Positions 1 to 8,340 of a DNA stretch of 64,000 bases are shown one piece after another (within the stretch, counting starts at the first letter, position 1; each line of letters begins with the position of its first letter). Made by a program: the position numbers and the translations under genes. The stretch is from contig NZ_CP051884.1 in assembly GCF_012931845.1 (NCBI RefSeq), positions 620,001-684,000 on the forward strand. Direction: 5' to 3'. The DNA is from Cellulomonas taurus (GTDB lineage Bacteria; Actinomycetota; Actinomycetes; Actinomycetales; Cellulomonadaceae). The notes beneath the pieces were generated by a model. The model was not told the origin of the DNA. It saw only the letters and a list, made by a program, of their open reading frames with translations, and searched no databases.

Positions 1-1
1 G

Positions 2-238
2 CACTTCATGTCGGAATCGCTGATCACGGGGGCGCTCGGCGGCATGGTGGGCGCCGCGGTGGGTCTGATGGCGGTGGTCGGAACCTGCGTCGTGCGTGCG
101 TGGACGCCGATCGTCGACAGCCGCTTGGTGGTGGCGGCGGCGCTCGCAGGAGTCCTGACCGGGCTGATCGCCGGTGCGTACCCGGCGCTGCGTGCAGCGC
201 GGATCGAACCGATCGAGGCGCTCCGCGAGCGCCTGTGA
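2..238 (+). CDS. ABC transporter permease, FtsX/MacB type, C-terminal fragment
   Basis: This is the end of a gene that begins before the window. The visible 78 residues hold two hydrophobic segments separated by a short loop (VDSRL) and end in the cytoplasmic motif PALRAARIEPIEALR, which is typical of the C-terminus of MacB/FtsX-family ABC permeases. Such permeases pair with a LolD/MacB-type ATPase and move substrates from the membrane or drive extracytoplasmic mechanics; the partner would lie upstream and cannot be seen. A short gap of 67 bases follows before the next gene, which is unrelated. The family call is secure from the C-terminal signature; the substrate is unknown. Confidence 0.8.
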   Translation, partial: HFMSESLITGALGGMVGAAVGLMAVVGTCVVRAWTPIVDSRLVVAAALAGVLTGLIAGAYPALRAARIEPIEALRERL

Positions 239-305
239 TGGTGCGCGTCGTCTGCTCAGAGCAGAACGCCCACCGCGCCGCCGCGCCCCGGGCCTACCGT
301 GAGCC

Positions 306-635
306 ATGACCGCCACCACGCAGCGTCCGGTGTCCCCGATCCGTCGCGGGCGTGAGCCGTTGTGGCGGGAGCTGCTCGGGCTGCGGCTGCGCCGGCTCCG
401 TCACCAGCGGGGCGAGACACTGGGCGAGACCGCCGAGCGCGCCGGGGTGTCCCCGCAGTACCTGTCCGAGATGGAGCGCGGGGTCAAGGACCCGTCCAGC
501 GAGATGATCGCGGCGGTCGCCGGGGCCCTCGGGGTGACGCTGCTCGACCTGACGGTCGGGGTGACCCAGGAGCTGACCGGGGGCGGCCGACCCTCCGGCG
601 CGGTGGTGTTCGCGCCGTTCGGGCTGGCCGCCTGA
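306..635 (+). CDS. XRE-family regulator (ClgR/PopR-like), candidate regulator of the adjacent clpP pair
   Basis: A 109-residue protein with one Cro/C1-type helix-turn-helix (about residues 28-84; LGLRLRRLRHQRGETLGETA then VSPQYLSEMERGVKDPSSE). The Y-LSE-ER-G-K-SSE pattern closely resembles actinobacterial ClgR and PopR, known activators of clp protease genes; in Streptomyces PopR controls the clpP3-clpP4 operon. Here the gene is tail-to-tail with a tandem clpP operon, its stop only 4 bases from the clpP stop, which supports a role in controlling Clp proteolysis. ClgR and PopR are themselves Clp substrates through C-terminal residues; this protein ends in hydrophobic GLAA, which could be a similar degradation signal (inference). 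The ATG at 306 is taken as the start. Confidence 0.75.
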   Translation: MTATTQRPVSPIRRGREPLWRELLGLRLRRLRHQRGETLGETAERAGVSPQYLSEMERGVKDPSSEMIAAVAGALGVTLLDLTVGVTQELTGGGRPSGAVVFAPFGLAA

Positions 636-639
636 CCGA

Positions 640-1278
640 TCATCGCCGGTCGATCACCCGGTCGATCAGCCCGTACTCGCGTGCGCCGCTCGCGGTGAAC
701 ACCCGGTCGTGGTCGGTGTCGGCACGCAGCCGCTCGACGCTCTGACCGGAGTGCTCGGCCAGGATGCCCTCCATCTCGGACCTGATCCGGACCACCTCGT
801 CGGCCGCCAGGATCAGATCGGGGATCGCGCCCCGGCCCTGCGCCACGGGCTGGTGCAGCACCACGCGGGCGTGCGGCAGCGCAGCGCGCTTGCCCGGTGC
901 ACCGGCGGCCAGCAGCACGGCGCCGACCGCGACCGCCTGGCCGACGCAACTGGTCGCCACCTGCGGCCGGATGTACTGCATCGTGTCGTAGACCGCGAGC
1001 ATCGCCGACGGGTCGCCGCCCTCGCAGTTGATGTAGAGCTGGATGTCCTGGTCCGGCGCGTCCGCCTCCAGATGCAGCAGCTGGGCGATCAGGGCATTCG
1101 CCACCCCGGCATCCAGGGCGGTGCCGAGGTACACGATCCGCTCGGTCAGCAGCTGCGAGTACACGTCCATGATCCGGTCGCCGCGCGGGTGCTGGGCGAC
1201 CACGCTCGGGATCGGGTAGCTGCTCATGGTGGTGCCACCCGGGCGGGAGCGGCCGTGGGTGCCGGTGTCGCCGCTCAT
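640..1278 (-). CDS. ClpP-like subunit lacking the catalytic serine (ClpR-like pseudoprotease)
   Basis: A 212-residue ClpP-fold protein, the second gene of a clpP pair. It keeps the ClpP framework, the His of the triad (VVLHQP) and the Asp context (DHDRVFTA, then YGLID). The nucleophile motif, normally GQAASMGA, reads GQAVAVGA, so the catalytic Ser is Ala (residue 117, or 100 from the later start). The oxyanion-side SPGGS loop is also altered to CEGGD. It should therefore be inactive as a peptidase and would act, like cyanobacterial/plastid ClpR, as a structural partner in a mixed ring with the intact ClpP encoded just upstream (inference). The start chosen forms an ATGA overlap with that gene; an ATG at 1227 (MSSYPIPS) is the alternative. 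Confidence 0.88.
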   Translation of the reverse strand: MSGDTGTHGRSRPGGTTMSSYPIPSVVAQHPRGDRIMDVYSQLLTERIVYLGTALDAGVANALIAQLLHLEADAPDQDIQLYINCEGGDPSAMLAVYDTMQYIRPQVATSCVGQAVAVGAVLLAAGAPGKRAALPHARVVLHQPVAQGRGAIPDLILAADEVVRIRSEMEGILAEHSGQSVERLRADTDHDRVFTASGAREYGLIDRVIDRR

Positions 1279-1892
1279 GCCACGCCGCCGAATCCGGCCA
1301 GGCCGCGCGGCCGCTGCGGTCGGATCACGTCGAAGTCGTCCACGACCGCGTCGATGAAGCCGTAGTCCAACGCCTCGGCGGCGGTGTACCAGCGGTCGTG
1401 CAGGCTGTCCTCGAAGATCCGGTCCAGCGGTTGGCCGGTGTCCTCGGCGATCAGGCCCAGCACGGTGTCCCGGGTGTGCCGGAGGTCGTCGGCCTGGAGC
1501 TCGACGTCCACGGCGGTGCCGCCGATCCCGGCCGATCCCTGGTGCATCAGCACCCGCGCATGCGGCAGTGCGCGACGCTTGCCGGCGGTTCCGGCCGAGA
1601 GCAGGAACTGCCCGGCCGAGTACGCGATGCCCAGGGCCAGGGTCGACACGTCGCAGGGGATGAGCCGGATCAGGTCCCGGATGGCGAGCATCGCGGGCAC
1701 CGACCCGCCGGGTGAGTGGATCCACAGTGCGATGTCCGTGGTCGGGTCGGTGGCGGCCAGGGCGACGAGCTGGCTGGCGAGCAGGGTGCCGTTGTCGTCG
1801 TCCAGCGGGCCGTCCAGCACCAGGATCCGGTTGTCGTAGAGGGTGCGGCGGGCCTCGGCTGTGAACCGGGGCGGGGCGGGGATGTCGGTCAT
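1275..1892 (-). CDS. clpP: ATP-dependent Clp protease proteolytic subunit (ClpP paralogue, catalytically complete)
   Basis: A 205-residue serine protease subunit of the ClpP family (S14), expected to form heptameric rings that degrade substrates delivered by ClpX or ClpC. All catalytic elements are visible: SPGGS at residues 60-64, the nucleophile Ser92 in GIAYSAGQFLL, His117 in LMHQ exactly 25 residues later as in E. coli ClpP, and Asp166 in LHDRW, 15 residues before the YGFID motif. It is the first gene of a two-gene operon and overlaps the serine-less paralogue by four bases. A pair of this kind resembles the accessory clpP3-clpP4 operon of Streptomyces; the housekeeping clpP1P2-clpX locus would be elsewhere. 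The neighbouring XRE protein is the likely regulator. Confidence 0.92.
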   Translation of the reverse strand: MTDIPAPPRFTAEARRTLYDNRILVLDGPLDDDNGTLLASQLVALAATDPTTDIALWIHSPGGSVPAMLAIRDLIRLIPCDVSTLALGIAYSAGQFLLSAGTAGKRRALPHARVLMHQGSAGIGGTAVDVELQADDLRHTRDTVLGLIAEDTGQPLDRIFEDSLHDRWYTAAEALDYGFIDAVVDDFDVIRPQRPRGLAGFGGVA

Positions 1893-1965
1893 GCCTCCAC
1901 GGTCGCCCGGTGCGCGGCCGCGCGGCAGTCGATGCTGCCCAGGGCGGAGCTGCCCTGAGCAGCAC

Positions 1966-3726
1966 TCAGCCCTCGACGGCCTCCGCGAGCTCCAGCCAGC
2001 GCAGTTCCAACTCGGCCAGCTCGTCCAGCCGCGCCGCCCGGTCCTCGGTGAGCTTCGCCAGCCCGCCGTAGTCGGCGGGGTCGTGCTCGTTCATCCGGGT
2101 GTCCAGGTCGGCGATCTGGTCGTTCAGCTTCGACATCCGGCGGTCGACGGCGGCCAGTTCCTTCTTGGCGGCACGGGTGGCGGCAGCATCCGAGGGCGCC
2201 TTGGCGGCGGTGGTCGCGGCGGCCGGGGTCTCGGCGGCGGACAGCAGGCGGAGGTACTCGTCCACCCCGCCCGGGACGTGCCGGAAGTGGCCGTTCAGCA
2301 CCGCGTACTGCTGGTCGGTGACCCGTTCGAGCAGGTACCGGTCGTGCGAGACCACCAGGAGGGTGCCGGGCCAGGTGTCCAGCAGGTCCTCCATCGCGGC
2401 GAGCATGTCGGTGTCCAGGTCGTTGGACGGCTCGTCCAGCACCAGGACGTTCGGCTCGTCCAGCAGGATCAGCAGCAGTTGCAGCCGTCGCCGCTGCCCA
2501 CCGGACAGGTCCTTGACCGGGGTCTGCAGCTGGGTGTTCGTGAAGCCGAGCCGTTCCAGCAGCTGACCCGGTGACATCTCCTTGCCGCCGGCCACGTAGG
2601 TGGTGCGGTAGCGGGCGATCACGTCGTTGACCCGCTGGTCGGCCACGTCGGCGAGCTCCTGGGTGAGGGTGGCGACCTTGACCGTCTTACCGCGCTTGAC
2701 CCGGCCGGTGGTCGGGGTGACGGCGCCGGTGACCAGGCCGAGCAGGGTCGACTTGCCCGCCCCGTTGACGCCGAGCACGCCGGTGCGCTCGCCCGGGGCG
2801 ATCAACCAGGTCACGTCCTCCAGCACCCGGTGGTCGCCGTAGCTGACCGAGACGCCCTCGATGTCCACCACGTCCTTGCCGAGCCGGGCGGTGGCCATCT
2901 GGGACAGCTCGACCGTGTTCCGCGGCGGCGGCTCGTTCGCGATCAGCGCGCTCGCGGCGTCGATTCGGAACTTCGGCTTGGAGGTGCGGGCCGGGGCGCC
3001 CCGGCGCAGCCAGGCGAGCTCCTTGCGCATCAGGTTCTGGCGCTTGGCCTCGGAGGCGGCGGCCATCCGGTCCCGCTCGACCCGCTGCAGCACGTAGGCG
3101 GCGTAGCCCCCCTCGAAGGGCTCGACGATCCCGTCGTGCACCTCCCAGGTGGCGGTGCACACCTCGTCCAGGAACCAGCGGTCGTGGGTGACCACCAGCA
3201 GCCCGCCCGCGTTGCTCGACCAGCGACGGTTCAGGTGACCGGCGAGCCAGGTCACCGCCTGGACGTCGAGGTGGTTGGTCGGCTCGTCCAGGAACAGCAC
3301 GTCGTCGTCCCGGGTGAGCAGCGCCGCCAGGGCGGTGCGCCGCCGTTGACCACCGGAGAGGTCGCCGATCTTCTTCTCCCACGGCAGGTCGCCCGCCAGC
3401 CCGGCCACCACGTCCCGGATCCGCGGGTCGCCCGCCCACTCGTGCTCGGCCCGGTCGCCGACGATCGCCTGGCCGACGGTCAGGGTCGGGTCCAGGGTGT
3501 CCTGCTGGTCCAGCACCCCGATCCGAGTGCCGCCGCGGACGGTGACCCGGCCGCCGTGCGGCTCCAGCCGACCCGACAGCAGGGCCAGCAGCGACGACTT
3601 GCCGTCGCCGTTGCGTCCGACGATCCCCACCCGGTCGCCCTCGTTGAGTCCGACGGTGATCCCGTCGAACACGGTCTTGGTCGGGAATGACAGCCGGAGA
3701 TTCTCGCCGCCGAGCAGATGCGCCAT
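1966..3726 (-). CDS. ABC-F family ATPase with C-terminal coiled coil (Uup-like)
   Basis: A 586-residue soluble protein with two ABC ATPase domains and no membrane segment, the hallmark of the ABC-F class, which acts on ribosomes (translation factors or antibiotic-protection proteins). The first Walker A reads GRNGDGKSS (about residues 37-45) and the second GVNGAGKST; both signatures are LSGGQRRR, with Walker B motifs DVLFLDEPTNHLD and VLVLDEPSNDLD. The linker between domains is basic and helical. The last 80 residues (AAKKELAAVDRRMSKLNDQI onwards) form a heptad-rich coiled coil as in Uup. Start MAHLLGGENLRL at 3726 gives a normal family length. The gene is divergent from a histidine kinase with only 34 bases between starts, so one or both transcripts are probably nearly leaderless. 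Confidence 0.92.
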   Translation of the reverse strand: MAHLLGGENLRLSFPTKTVFDGITVGLNEGDRVGIVGRNGDGKSSLLALLSGRLEPHGGRVTVRGGTRIGVLDQQDTLDPTLTVGQAIVGDRAEHEWAGDPRIRDVVAGLAGDLPWEKKIGDLSGGQRRRTALAALLTRDDDVLFLDEPTNHLDVQAVTWLAGHLNRRWSSNAGGLLVVTHDRWFLDEVCTATWEVHDGIVEPFEGGYAAYVLQRVERDRMAAASEAKRQNLMRKELAWLRRGAPARTSKPKFRIDAASALIANEPPPRNTVELSQMATARLGKDVVDIEGVSVSYGDHRVLEDVTWLIAPGERTGVLGVNGAGKSTLLGLVTGAVTPTTGRVKRGKTVKVATLTQELADVADQRVNDVIARYRTTYVAGGKEMSPGQLLERLGFTNTQLQTPVKDLSGGQRRRLQLLLILLDEPNVLVLDEPSNDLDTDMLAAMEDLLDTWPGTLLVVSHDRYLLERVTDQQYAVLNGHFRHVPGGVDEYLRLLSAAETPAAATTAAKAPSDAAATRAAKKELAAVDRRMSKLNDQIADLDTRMNEHDPADYGGLAKLTEDRAARLDELAELELRWLELAEAVEG

Positions 3727-3760
3727 TCGGCCAAGCCTACGGGCGTGCGACGATGCGGCG

Positions 3761-4963
3761 GTGTCTGCATCCCAGCGCGTGACCCGGGGCGATGTGCTGG
3801 CGGCGGTGGTGACCTGGTCGGTCGCGGTGGCCGGTCTGCTGCTGCTCCCGGCGATCAGCGCGATGGAACCCGCCGAGCCGGTGGAGCTGCCGGCTGCCGG
3901 GTCGTGGCCGTGGTGGCTGGTGCTGCTGGCGCTGACCGCGCAGGCGGTGCCGGTGCTGCTCGCCCGCGCTCGACCCGTGCCCGCGCTGATCGCGGTGGCC
4001 GCGATCCCGGTGCTGCTCGCCGTGGTCGGGCCGACCGGGTCCGGGGGTCTGGTGACCCTCGCGCCGGTGGTGGTGGTGTACCGGGCGACGGTCGGTGGTC
4101 GTCGGCTGTGGGGCGTGCTGGCGGTGGTGGCCGCCCTGCTCACCGTGGCCGGTGCTTGGCGAGGCGACCTGGCCACGGCGTTGACCGCCCTCGCCCAGGG
4201 GGTGCTGCTGGTGCTGATCGGGGTGGTTCCGGCGCAGGTGGTCGGTTCGCGGCGGGCGGTGCTGGTCGCGCAGGCCGGGGAGCTGCGCGCGCTGGCCCGG
4301 GAACGCGATGCCCTGATCGCCACCGCGGTGGCCACCGAGCGCACCGCGATGGCCCGCGAGCTGCACGACATCGCCGCCCACCACCTGTCCGGCATCGCGT
4401 TGATGGCCTCCGCGATCGACCGGCAGCTGGACACCGATCCGGTCGCCGCGCGGCAGGGGCTGCGGGCAGTCCGGGACCAGAGTCGGGTGGTGCTGACCGA
4501 TCTGCGCCGCCTGGTCGGTCTGCTGCGCGAGGACGACCCGGCCGAACTGAGCGCCTGGAGCCTGGCGTCGCTGCCGGAATTGGTCGGCGAGTCGGCGACC
4601 CTGCGGGTCCTGCGTGCGCCCGACGGGGCGGAGCTCGGCGCGGGGATCGGGCCGCTGGCCCAGCTCGCCGGGTACCGGATGGTGCAGGAGTCGTTGGCCA
4701 ACGCCCGCTCGCACGCTCCCGGGGCCGCCTGCGAGGTGACGGTCGACGACCGGGATCCGACGCTGCTGGTGATCACCGTGCAGAACGGGCCGCCCACCGG
4801 TGCGCCGCTCGCCGCCGAGGGCGGGGGCAACGGGCTGCGCGGGATGGCCGAACGGGCCACCCTGGTCGGCGCCACCCTGCGCCACGGGCCGACCGTGGAC
4901 GGTGGCTGGCAGGTACGGCTCGCGATCCCGCGGGCGATGACGAACGACGGAGACGACGCATGA
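3761..4963 (+). CDS. Sensor histidine kinase, NarL/DesK type (HisKA_3)
   Basis: A 400-residue membrane kinase. The N-terminal half holds about six hydrophobic segments (for example VLAAVVTWSVAVAGLLLLP and LATALTALAQGVLLVLIGVV) with almost no extracytoplasmic sensory domain, so it probably senses within the membrane or through a partner. The HisKA_3 dimerisation box is RELHDIAAHHLSGIALM, with phospho-acceptor His202, followed by a HATPase_c domain ending in GNGLRGMAERATLVGATL. The GTG at 3761 is chosen because it is the first start after the divergent ABC-F gene and precedes the first membrane helix. Its stop overlaps the response-regulator start (ATGA), so the pair is coupled. With the ABC exporter just downstream, a sensing-and-export system for membrane-active compounds is likely (inference). 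Confidence 0.9.
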   Translation: MSASQRVTRGDVLAAVVTWSVAVAGLLLLPAISAMEPAEPVELPAAGSWPWWLVLLALTAQAVPVLLARARPVPALIAVAAIPVLLAVVGPTGSGGLVTLAPVVVVYRATVGGRRLWGVLAVVAALLTVAGAWRGDLATALTALAQGVLLVLIGVVPAQVVGSRRAVLVAQAGELRALARERDALIATAVATERTAMARELHDIAAHHLSGIALMASAIDRQLDTDPVAARQGLRAVRDQSRVVLTDLRRLVGLLREDDPAELSAWSLASLPELVGESATLRVLRAPDGAELGAGIGPLAQLAGYRMVQESLANARSHAPGAACEVTVDDRDPTLLVITVQNGPPTGAPLAAEGGGNGLRGMAERATLVGATLRHGPTVDGGWQVRLAIPRAMTNDGDDA

Positions 4964-5622
4964 TCCGGGTCCTGATCGCCGACGACCAACCACTGGTCCG
5001 GGCCGGACTGAGCGCACTGCTGGCGGCCGAACCGGGGATCGAGGTGGTCGGCACCGCGGCGGACGGCGACGAGGCGGTGCGCCTGGCCCGCGAGCTGATG
5101 CCCGACGTGGTCTGCCTGGACGTGCGGATGCCGGGCCGGGACGGGATCAGCGCCGCCAAGGAGCTGTGCGGCCCCGAGCTCGGGCTGTCGGTGCTGGTGC
5201 TGACCACCTTCGACCTGGACGAGTACGTCTTCGCGGCGTTGGAGGCCGGGGCGTCGGGCTTCCTGCTCAAGGACGCCGAGCCGGAGACCATCGTGCATGC
5301 GGTGCGGGAGGTGGCGGCCGGGCGCGGCACCCTCGACCAGACCCTGACCCACCGAGTGCTGCGGGAGTTCGCCGAGCGCCGACGGCTGCAACCGGTGTCG
5401 CTGCGCCGGGGCGCCGACCTGCTGACCGGACGGGAGCGGGACATCCTGTTGCTGCTGGCCCAGGGGATGTCCAACGAGGAGATCGCCGAGCAGCTCGTGG
5501 TCGAGGTGTCCACGGTGAAGTCGCACCTGGCCCGGATGATGCCGAAGCTCGGGGTGCGCTCGCGGTTGCAGGCCGTGGTGTGGGCCTACCAGAACCGGGT
5601 CGTGACGGTCCCCGAGGACTGA
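4960..5622 (+). CDS. Response regulator, NarL/FixJ family (REC-LuxR HTH)
   Basis: A 220-residue cytoplasmic DNA-binding regulator. The REC domain (residues 1-120) shows the acidic pair in IADDQ, the phospho-acceptor Asp54 in VCLDVRMPG, the Thr of VLTTFD and the Lys of LLKDAEP. A LuxR-type helix-turn-helix follows at about residues 150-210 (LTGRERDILLLLAQGMSNEEIAE, then STVKSHLARMMPKLGVRSRLQAV). It is translationally coupled to the histidine kinase upstream and presumably phosphorylated by it. An inverted repeat sits just after the stop, then the ABC transporter promoter, which is its obvious candidate target. Confidence 0.93.
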   Translation: MIRVLIADDQPLVRAGLSALLAAEPGIEVVGTAADGDEAVRLARELMPDVVCLDVRMPGRDGISAAKELCGPELGLSVLVLTTFDLDEYVFAALEAGASGFLLKDAEPETIVHAVREVAAGRGTLDQTLTHRVLREFAERRRLQPVSLRRGADLLTGRERDILLLLAQGMSNEEIAEQLVVEVSTVKSHLARMMPKLGVRSRLQAVVWAYQNRVVTVPED

Positions 5623-5624
5623 GG

Positions 5625-5646
5625 GTCTGCATCCAAAGGTGCAGAC
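5625..5646. repeat. Perfect inverted repeat between response regulator and ABC transporter
   Basis: GTCTGCA and TGCAGAC are perfect 7-base arms separated by TCCAAAGG, starting two bases after the response-regulator stop. This could be a weak terminator for the two-component operon or a dyad operator bound by the response regulator upstream of the ABC promoter. No T-run follows, so the operator reading is slightly preferred. Confidence 0.5.
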
Positions 5647-5670
5647 AGGAGGGTTCCATCCGGGGCGGCT

Positions 5671-5699
5671 GGAGGGTGACCCACCCGGATTCCTAGCGT
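5671..5699 (+). promoter_or_regulatory. Probable promoter of the MacB-like ABC operon
   Basis: A TAGCGT hexamer (5694-5699) in the context CCTAGCGTCG fits an actinobacterial -10 element, 37 bases before the ATPase start. The identical 10-mer CCTAGCGTCG lies upstream of the second ABC system in the window (11881-11890). The -35 region (GGAGGG) is poor, as expected for a promoter needing an activator such as the preceding response regulator. Inferred from sequence only. Confidence 0.4.
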
Positions 5700-5735
5700 C
5701 GAAGGACACGATTCCGACGACCCCTGGAGACCGCC

Positions 5736-6479
5736 ATGACCGCCACGACCCTGGTCCAACCCGCCGTCCGCCTGCACCAGGTCCGGCGCAGCTACCCGAA
5801 TGGCAGCGGCAGCATCGAGGCGCTGGCCGGGGTCACGCTGAGCTTCCCGCCCGCCTCCTTCACCGCGGTGATGGGGCCGTCGGGTTCCGGGAAGTCGACC
5901 CTGCTCAACTGCGCTGCCGGGCTGGACGTGCCGACCAGCGGCCAGGTGGTGATCGGTGACACCGACCTGTCCGGGCTGTCCCCGGACGCGGTGACCCGGT
6001 TGCGTCGGGACCGGGTCGGCTTCGTGTTCCAGGCCTACAACCTGATCGGTCACCTGACCGTGGCGGAGAACATCGCGTTGCCGTTGCTGCTCGGCGGCCG
6101 TGAGCCGGACCCGGAGCTGCGTGCCTGGCTGATGGCGGCGGTCGGGTTGGAGCAGCTCGCCGACCGGCTGCCCGGCGAGCTGTCCGGCGGACAGGCCCAG
6201 CGGGTGGCCATCGCCCGGGCGCTGATCACCCGGCCCGCGGTGGTGTTCGCCGACGAACCGACCGGTGCCCTCGACTCGCACACCGGCGCGCAGGTGCTCG
6301 GCGTGCTGCGCGACACCGCGTCGGCGCTCGGCCAGACCCTGGTGCTGGTGACGCACGACCCGCAGGTGGCGACCGCCGCCGACCGGGTGGTGTTCCTGGC
6401 CGACGGTCGCCTGGCCGGACACCTGGACGCCCCGACCGCCGCGCAGGTGACGGCCCGGATGATCGAGCTGGCCCGATGA
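5736..6479 (+). CDS. ABC transporter ATP-binding protein, LolD/MacB type
   Basis: A 247-residue ATPase of the MacB/LolD/BceA class. Visible motifs in order are Walker A GPSGSGKSTLLN (about residue 45), the Q-loop in FVFQAYNLIGHLTVAENI, signature LSGGQAQRVAIARAL, Walker B VVFADEPTGALD and the switch His in LVTHDP. It overlaps the permease gene by four bases (ATGA), so the two form one transporter. In Actinobacteria and Firmicutes such pairs flanked by two-component systems commonly export or detoxify antimicrobial peptides or lipids; the substrate here is not determined. Start ATG 5736 follows CCTGGAGACCGCC, a moderate ribosome-binding site. Confidence 0.93.
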   Translation: MTATTLVQPAVRLHQVRRSYPNGSGSIEALAGVTLSFPPASFTAVMGPSGSGKSTLLNCAAGLDVPTSGQVVIGDTDLSGLSPDAVTRLRRDRVGFVFQAYNLIGHLTVAENIALPLLLGGREPDPELRAWLMAAVGLEQLADRLPGELSGGQAQRVAIARALITRPAVVFADEPTGALDSHTGAQVLGVLRDTASALGQTLVLVTHDPQVATAADRVVFLADGRLAGHLDAPTAAQVTARMIELAR

Positions 6480-8323
6480 GCGCCGTCTGGTCCTCCGCCC
6501 GCTCCGCGGTCCGGGTGCACCGGTCGAGCTTCGCCGGGAGTGCGCTGGTGGTCGCGCTGGCCGCCGCGCTGCTCACCGCCACCGGTGCCTGGGTGGAGGC
6601 GGGGCTGCGTGCCGCCGAGGACGGGTCGATGCTGGTCACCGTCGCCTCGTCCTTCGCCGGGACCGCGATCATGATCGCGCTGTTCGTGGTCGCCGCCACC
6701 ATCGCCGCGGCGCTGCGGCCCCGGTCCCGGGAGTTCGCCCTGGTGCGCGCTGTCGGGGCGACCACCGGGCAGGTCCGGCAGATGGTGACCGCCGAGGTGG
6801 TGCTGGTGTTCGCGGTGGCCGCCCCGCTGGGTGCGCTGCCCGGCCTGTTCCTGGCCCCGTTGCTCGGTGGCCCGCTCACCTCCGGCGGGGTGCTGGGCCC
6901 CGACTTCCGGATGAGCCTGTCGCCGTGGCCGGTGCTGAGCACGCTGCTCCTGCTGGTGCCGACCGCGATCGGCGCCGCCCGGTTGGCGGGCCGGGAGAGC
7001 GCCCGGCTGAGCCCGGCCGGTGCCGTGCGCTCGTCGGCGGTCGAATCCACCGGTCTGTCCCGTGGCCGACTGCTGTCGGCGGCGGTGCTGGCGATCACCG
7101 GTCTGGTGACCGCGCTGGTGCCGTTCGTCCTGCCCGGTCTGCTCGGCACCGCGTCGGCCGCGGTGTCGGCCTTCCTGCTGGTCATCGCCGCTGCCCTGGT
7201 CGGTCCGTTGCTGCTGGGCTGGGCGGCCCGGCACGGTCTGGCACTGTCCGGGCGGCGCGCGGGGGCGACCACGACGTTGGCGCTGTCCAATGCGCGCGGC
7301 TTCTCCCGGCGGTTGACCGGGGCGATCGTGCCGCTGATGGTGCTGCTCGCGCTGGGCACCGTGCAGTCCGGGACGAATGTGGCAGTGCTGGACGGTGCCG
7401 AGCGTCAGGTGCGGGAGTCGTTGACCGCGGACGCCGTGCTGCGGGGCGAGGCCGCCGCGTTGGCGCAGGTGACCGCCCAGGGGGTCACCACCGGTGCCAC
7501 CGACCTGTGGCCGGCCCAGGTCAAGGTCGATCAGGACGAGGAAGACCTGGCGTTCCTCGCCTCGCTGTCCTGGGAGGACACTGCCCTGCGCACCGTTCCC
7601 ACCGACGGGGCGCTGCTCGACCCCGGGGTGCGCCGCGGGTCGCTGGCAGCACTGGACCGACCCGGCACGATCGCGGTCAGCCAGGAGGCGGCGCTCGGCG
7701 GGCTGTCGTCCATCGGTGACCCAGTGGACGTCCGACTCGACGGCGAGCAGCGGACGCTGGAGGTCGTCGCCGTCTTCGACCGGGGCCTGGGGCTGGGCGA
7801 CTACCTGATCGGGGAGGCCACCGCGGCGACCTTCGCCGGGGAACCGGCCGACAGCACCCTCCTGGTCGACCTGCACGGGGAGCGGTTGTCCCCGGTGCCG
7901 GGCGTCACCGTGACCGACGTGCCGGGCTACGCCGCGCAGGTGCGGGAGTCGGCGGCGGGGCAGCAAGGGCTCTCCGCGGCGCTGCTGTTCGCGCTGCTCG
8001 CCTTCGTGGCGGTGGCCGCGGCGAACACCCTGATCATGCTGACCGGGTCCCGGCGGGCGGAGTTCGCCCTGTTGCGACGCACCGGCGCGACCCGGCGGCA
8101 GCTGCTCGGGATGGTGGGGGTCGAGTCGGCGTTCGTCACCGTGGTGGCCGTCCTGGCGGGTCTGGCCTGTGTGCTCCCGGCGCTGGTCGGGGTCGGGCAG
8201 GGGCTGCTCGGGGTGCCGCTGCCGACCTTCGACGTCGGGGCGCTGGCGGGGTTGGTGGCGGCGGTGGTGCTGATCGGCCTGCCGCTGCCGGTGCTGGTCG
8301 CGTCCCGGACGATCCCCCGCTGA
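6476..8323 (+). CDS. ABC transporter permease, duplicated FtsX domain
   Basis: A 615-residue integral membrane permease that pairs with the preceding ATPase. An N-terminal helix (ALVVALAAALLTATGAW) and a first group of membrane segments (about residues 55-160) carry one FtsX unit with the coupling motif RSREFALVRAVGATTGQVRQM. More helices follow at about 195-290. A largely extracytoplasmic part at about 300-490 precedes a second FtsX unit with SRRAEFALLRRTGATRRQLLGM and three C-terminal helices ending in VASRTIPR. The two near-identical coupling motifs show the internal duplication typical of this family. It lies between two two-component systems, the second starting 48 bases downstream. Confidence 0.9.
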   Translation: MSAVWSSARSAVRVHRSSFAGSALVVALAAALLTATGAWVEAGLRAAEDGSMLVTVASSFAGTAIMIALFVVAATIAAALRPRSREFALVRAVGATTGQVRQMVTAEVVLVFAVAAPLGALPGLFLAPLLGGPLTSGGVLGPDFRMSLSPWPVLSTLLLLVPTAIGAARLAGRESARLSPAGAVRSSAVESTGLSRGRLLSAAVLAITGLVTALVPFVLPGLLGTASAAVSAFLLVIAAALVGPLLLGWAARHGLALSGRRAGATTTLALSNARGFSRRLTGAIVPLMVLLALGTVQSGTNVAVLDGAERQVRESLTADAVLRGEAAALAQVTAQGVTTGATDLWPAQVKVDQDEEDLAFLASLSWEDTALRTVPTDGALLDPGVRRGSLAALDRPGTIAVSQEAALGGLSSIGDPVDVRLDGEQRTLEVVAVFDRGLGLGDYLIGEATAATFAGEPADSTLLVDLHGERLSPVPGVTVTDVPGYAAQVRESAAGQQGLSAALLFALLAFVAVAAANTLIMLTGSRRAEFALLRRTGATRRQLLGMVGVESAFVTVVAVLAGLACVLPALVGVGQGLLGVPLPTFDVGALAGLVAAVVLIGLPLPVLVASRTIPR

Positions 8324-8340
8324 CCTGGATGCCCGGCACA

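Noticed and set aside
1966..5709. A 1247-codon open frame on the minus strand spanning the ABC-F gene and the opposite strand of the first two-component system
   Set aside because: Only the part below 3726 matches a protein family; the extension is antisense to well-supported kinase and regulator genes and reads as Arg/Pro/Ala-rich shadow, common at this GC content.
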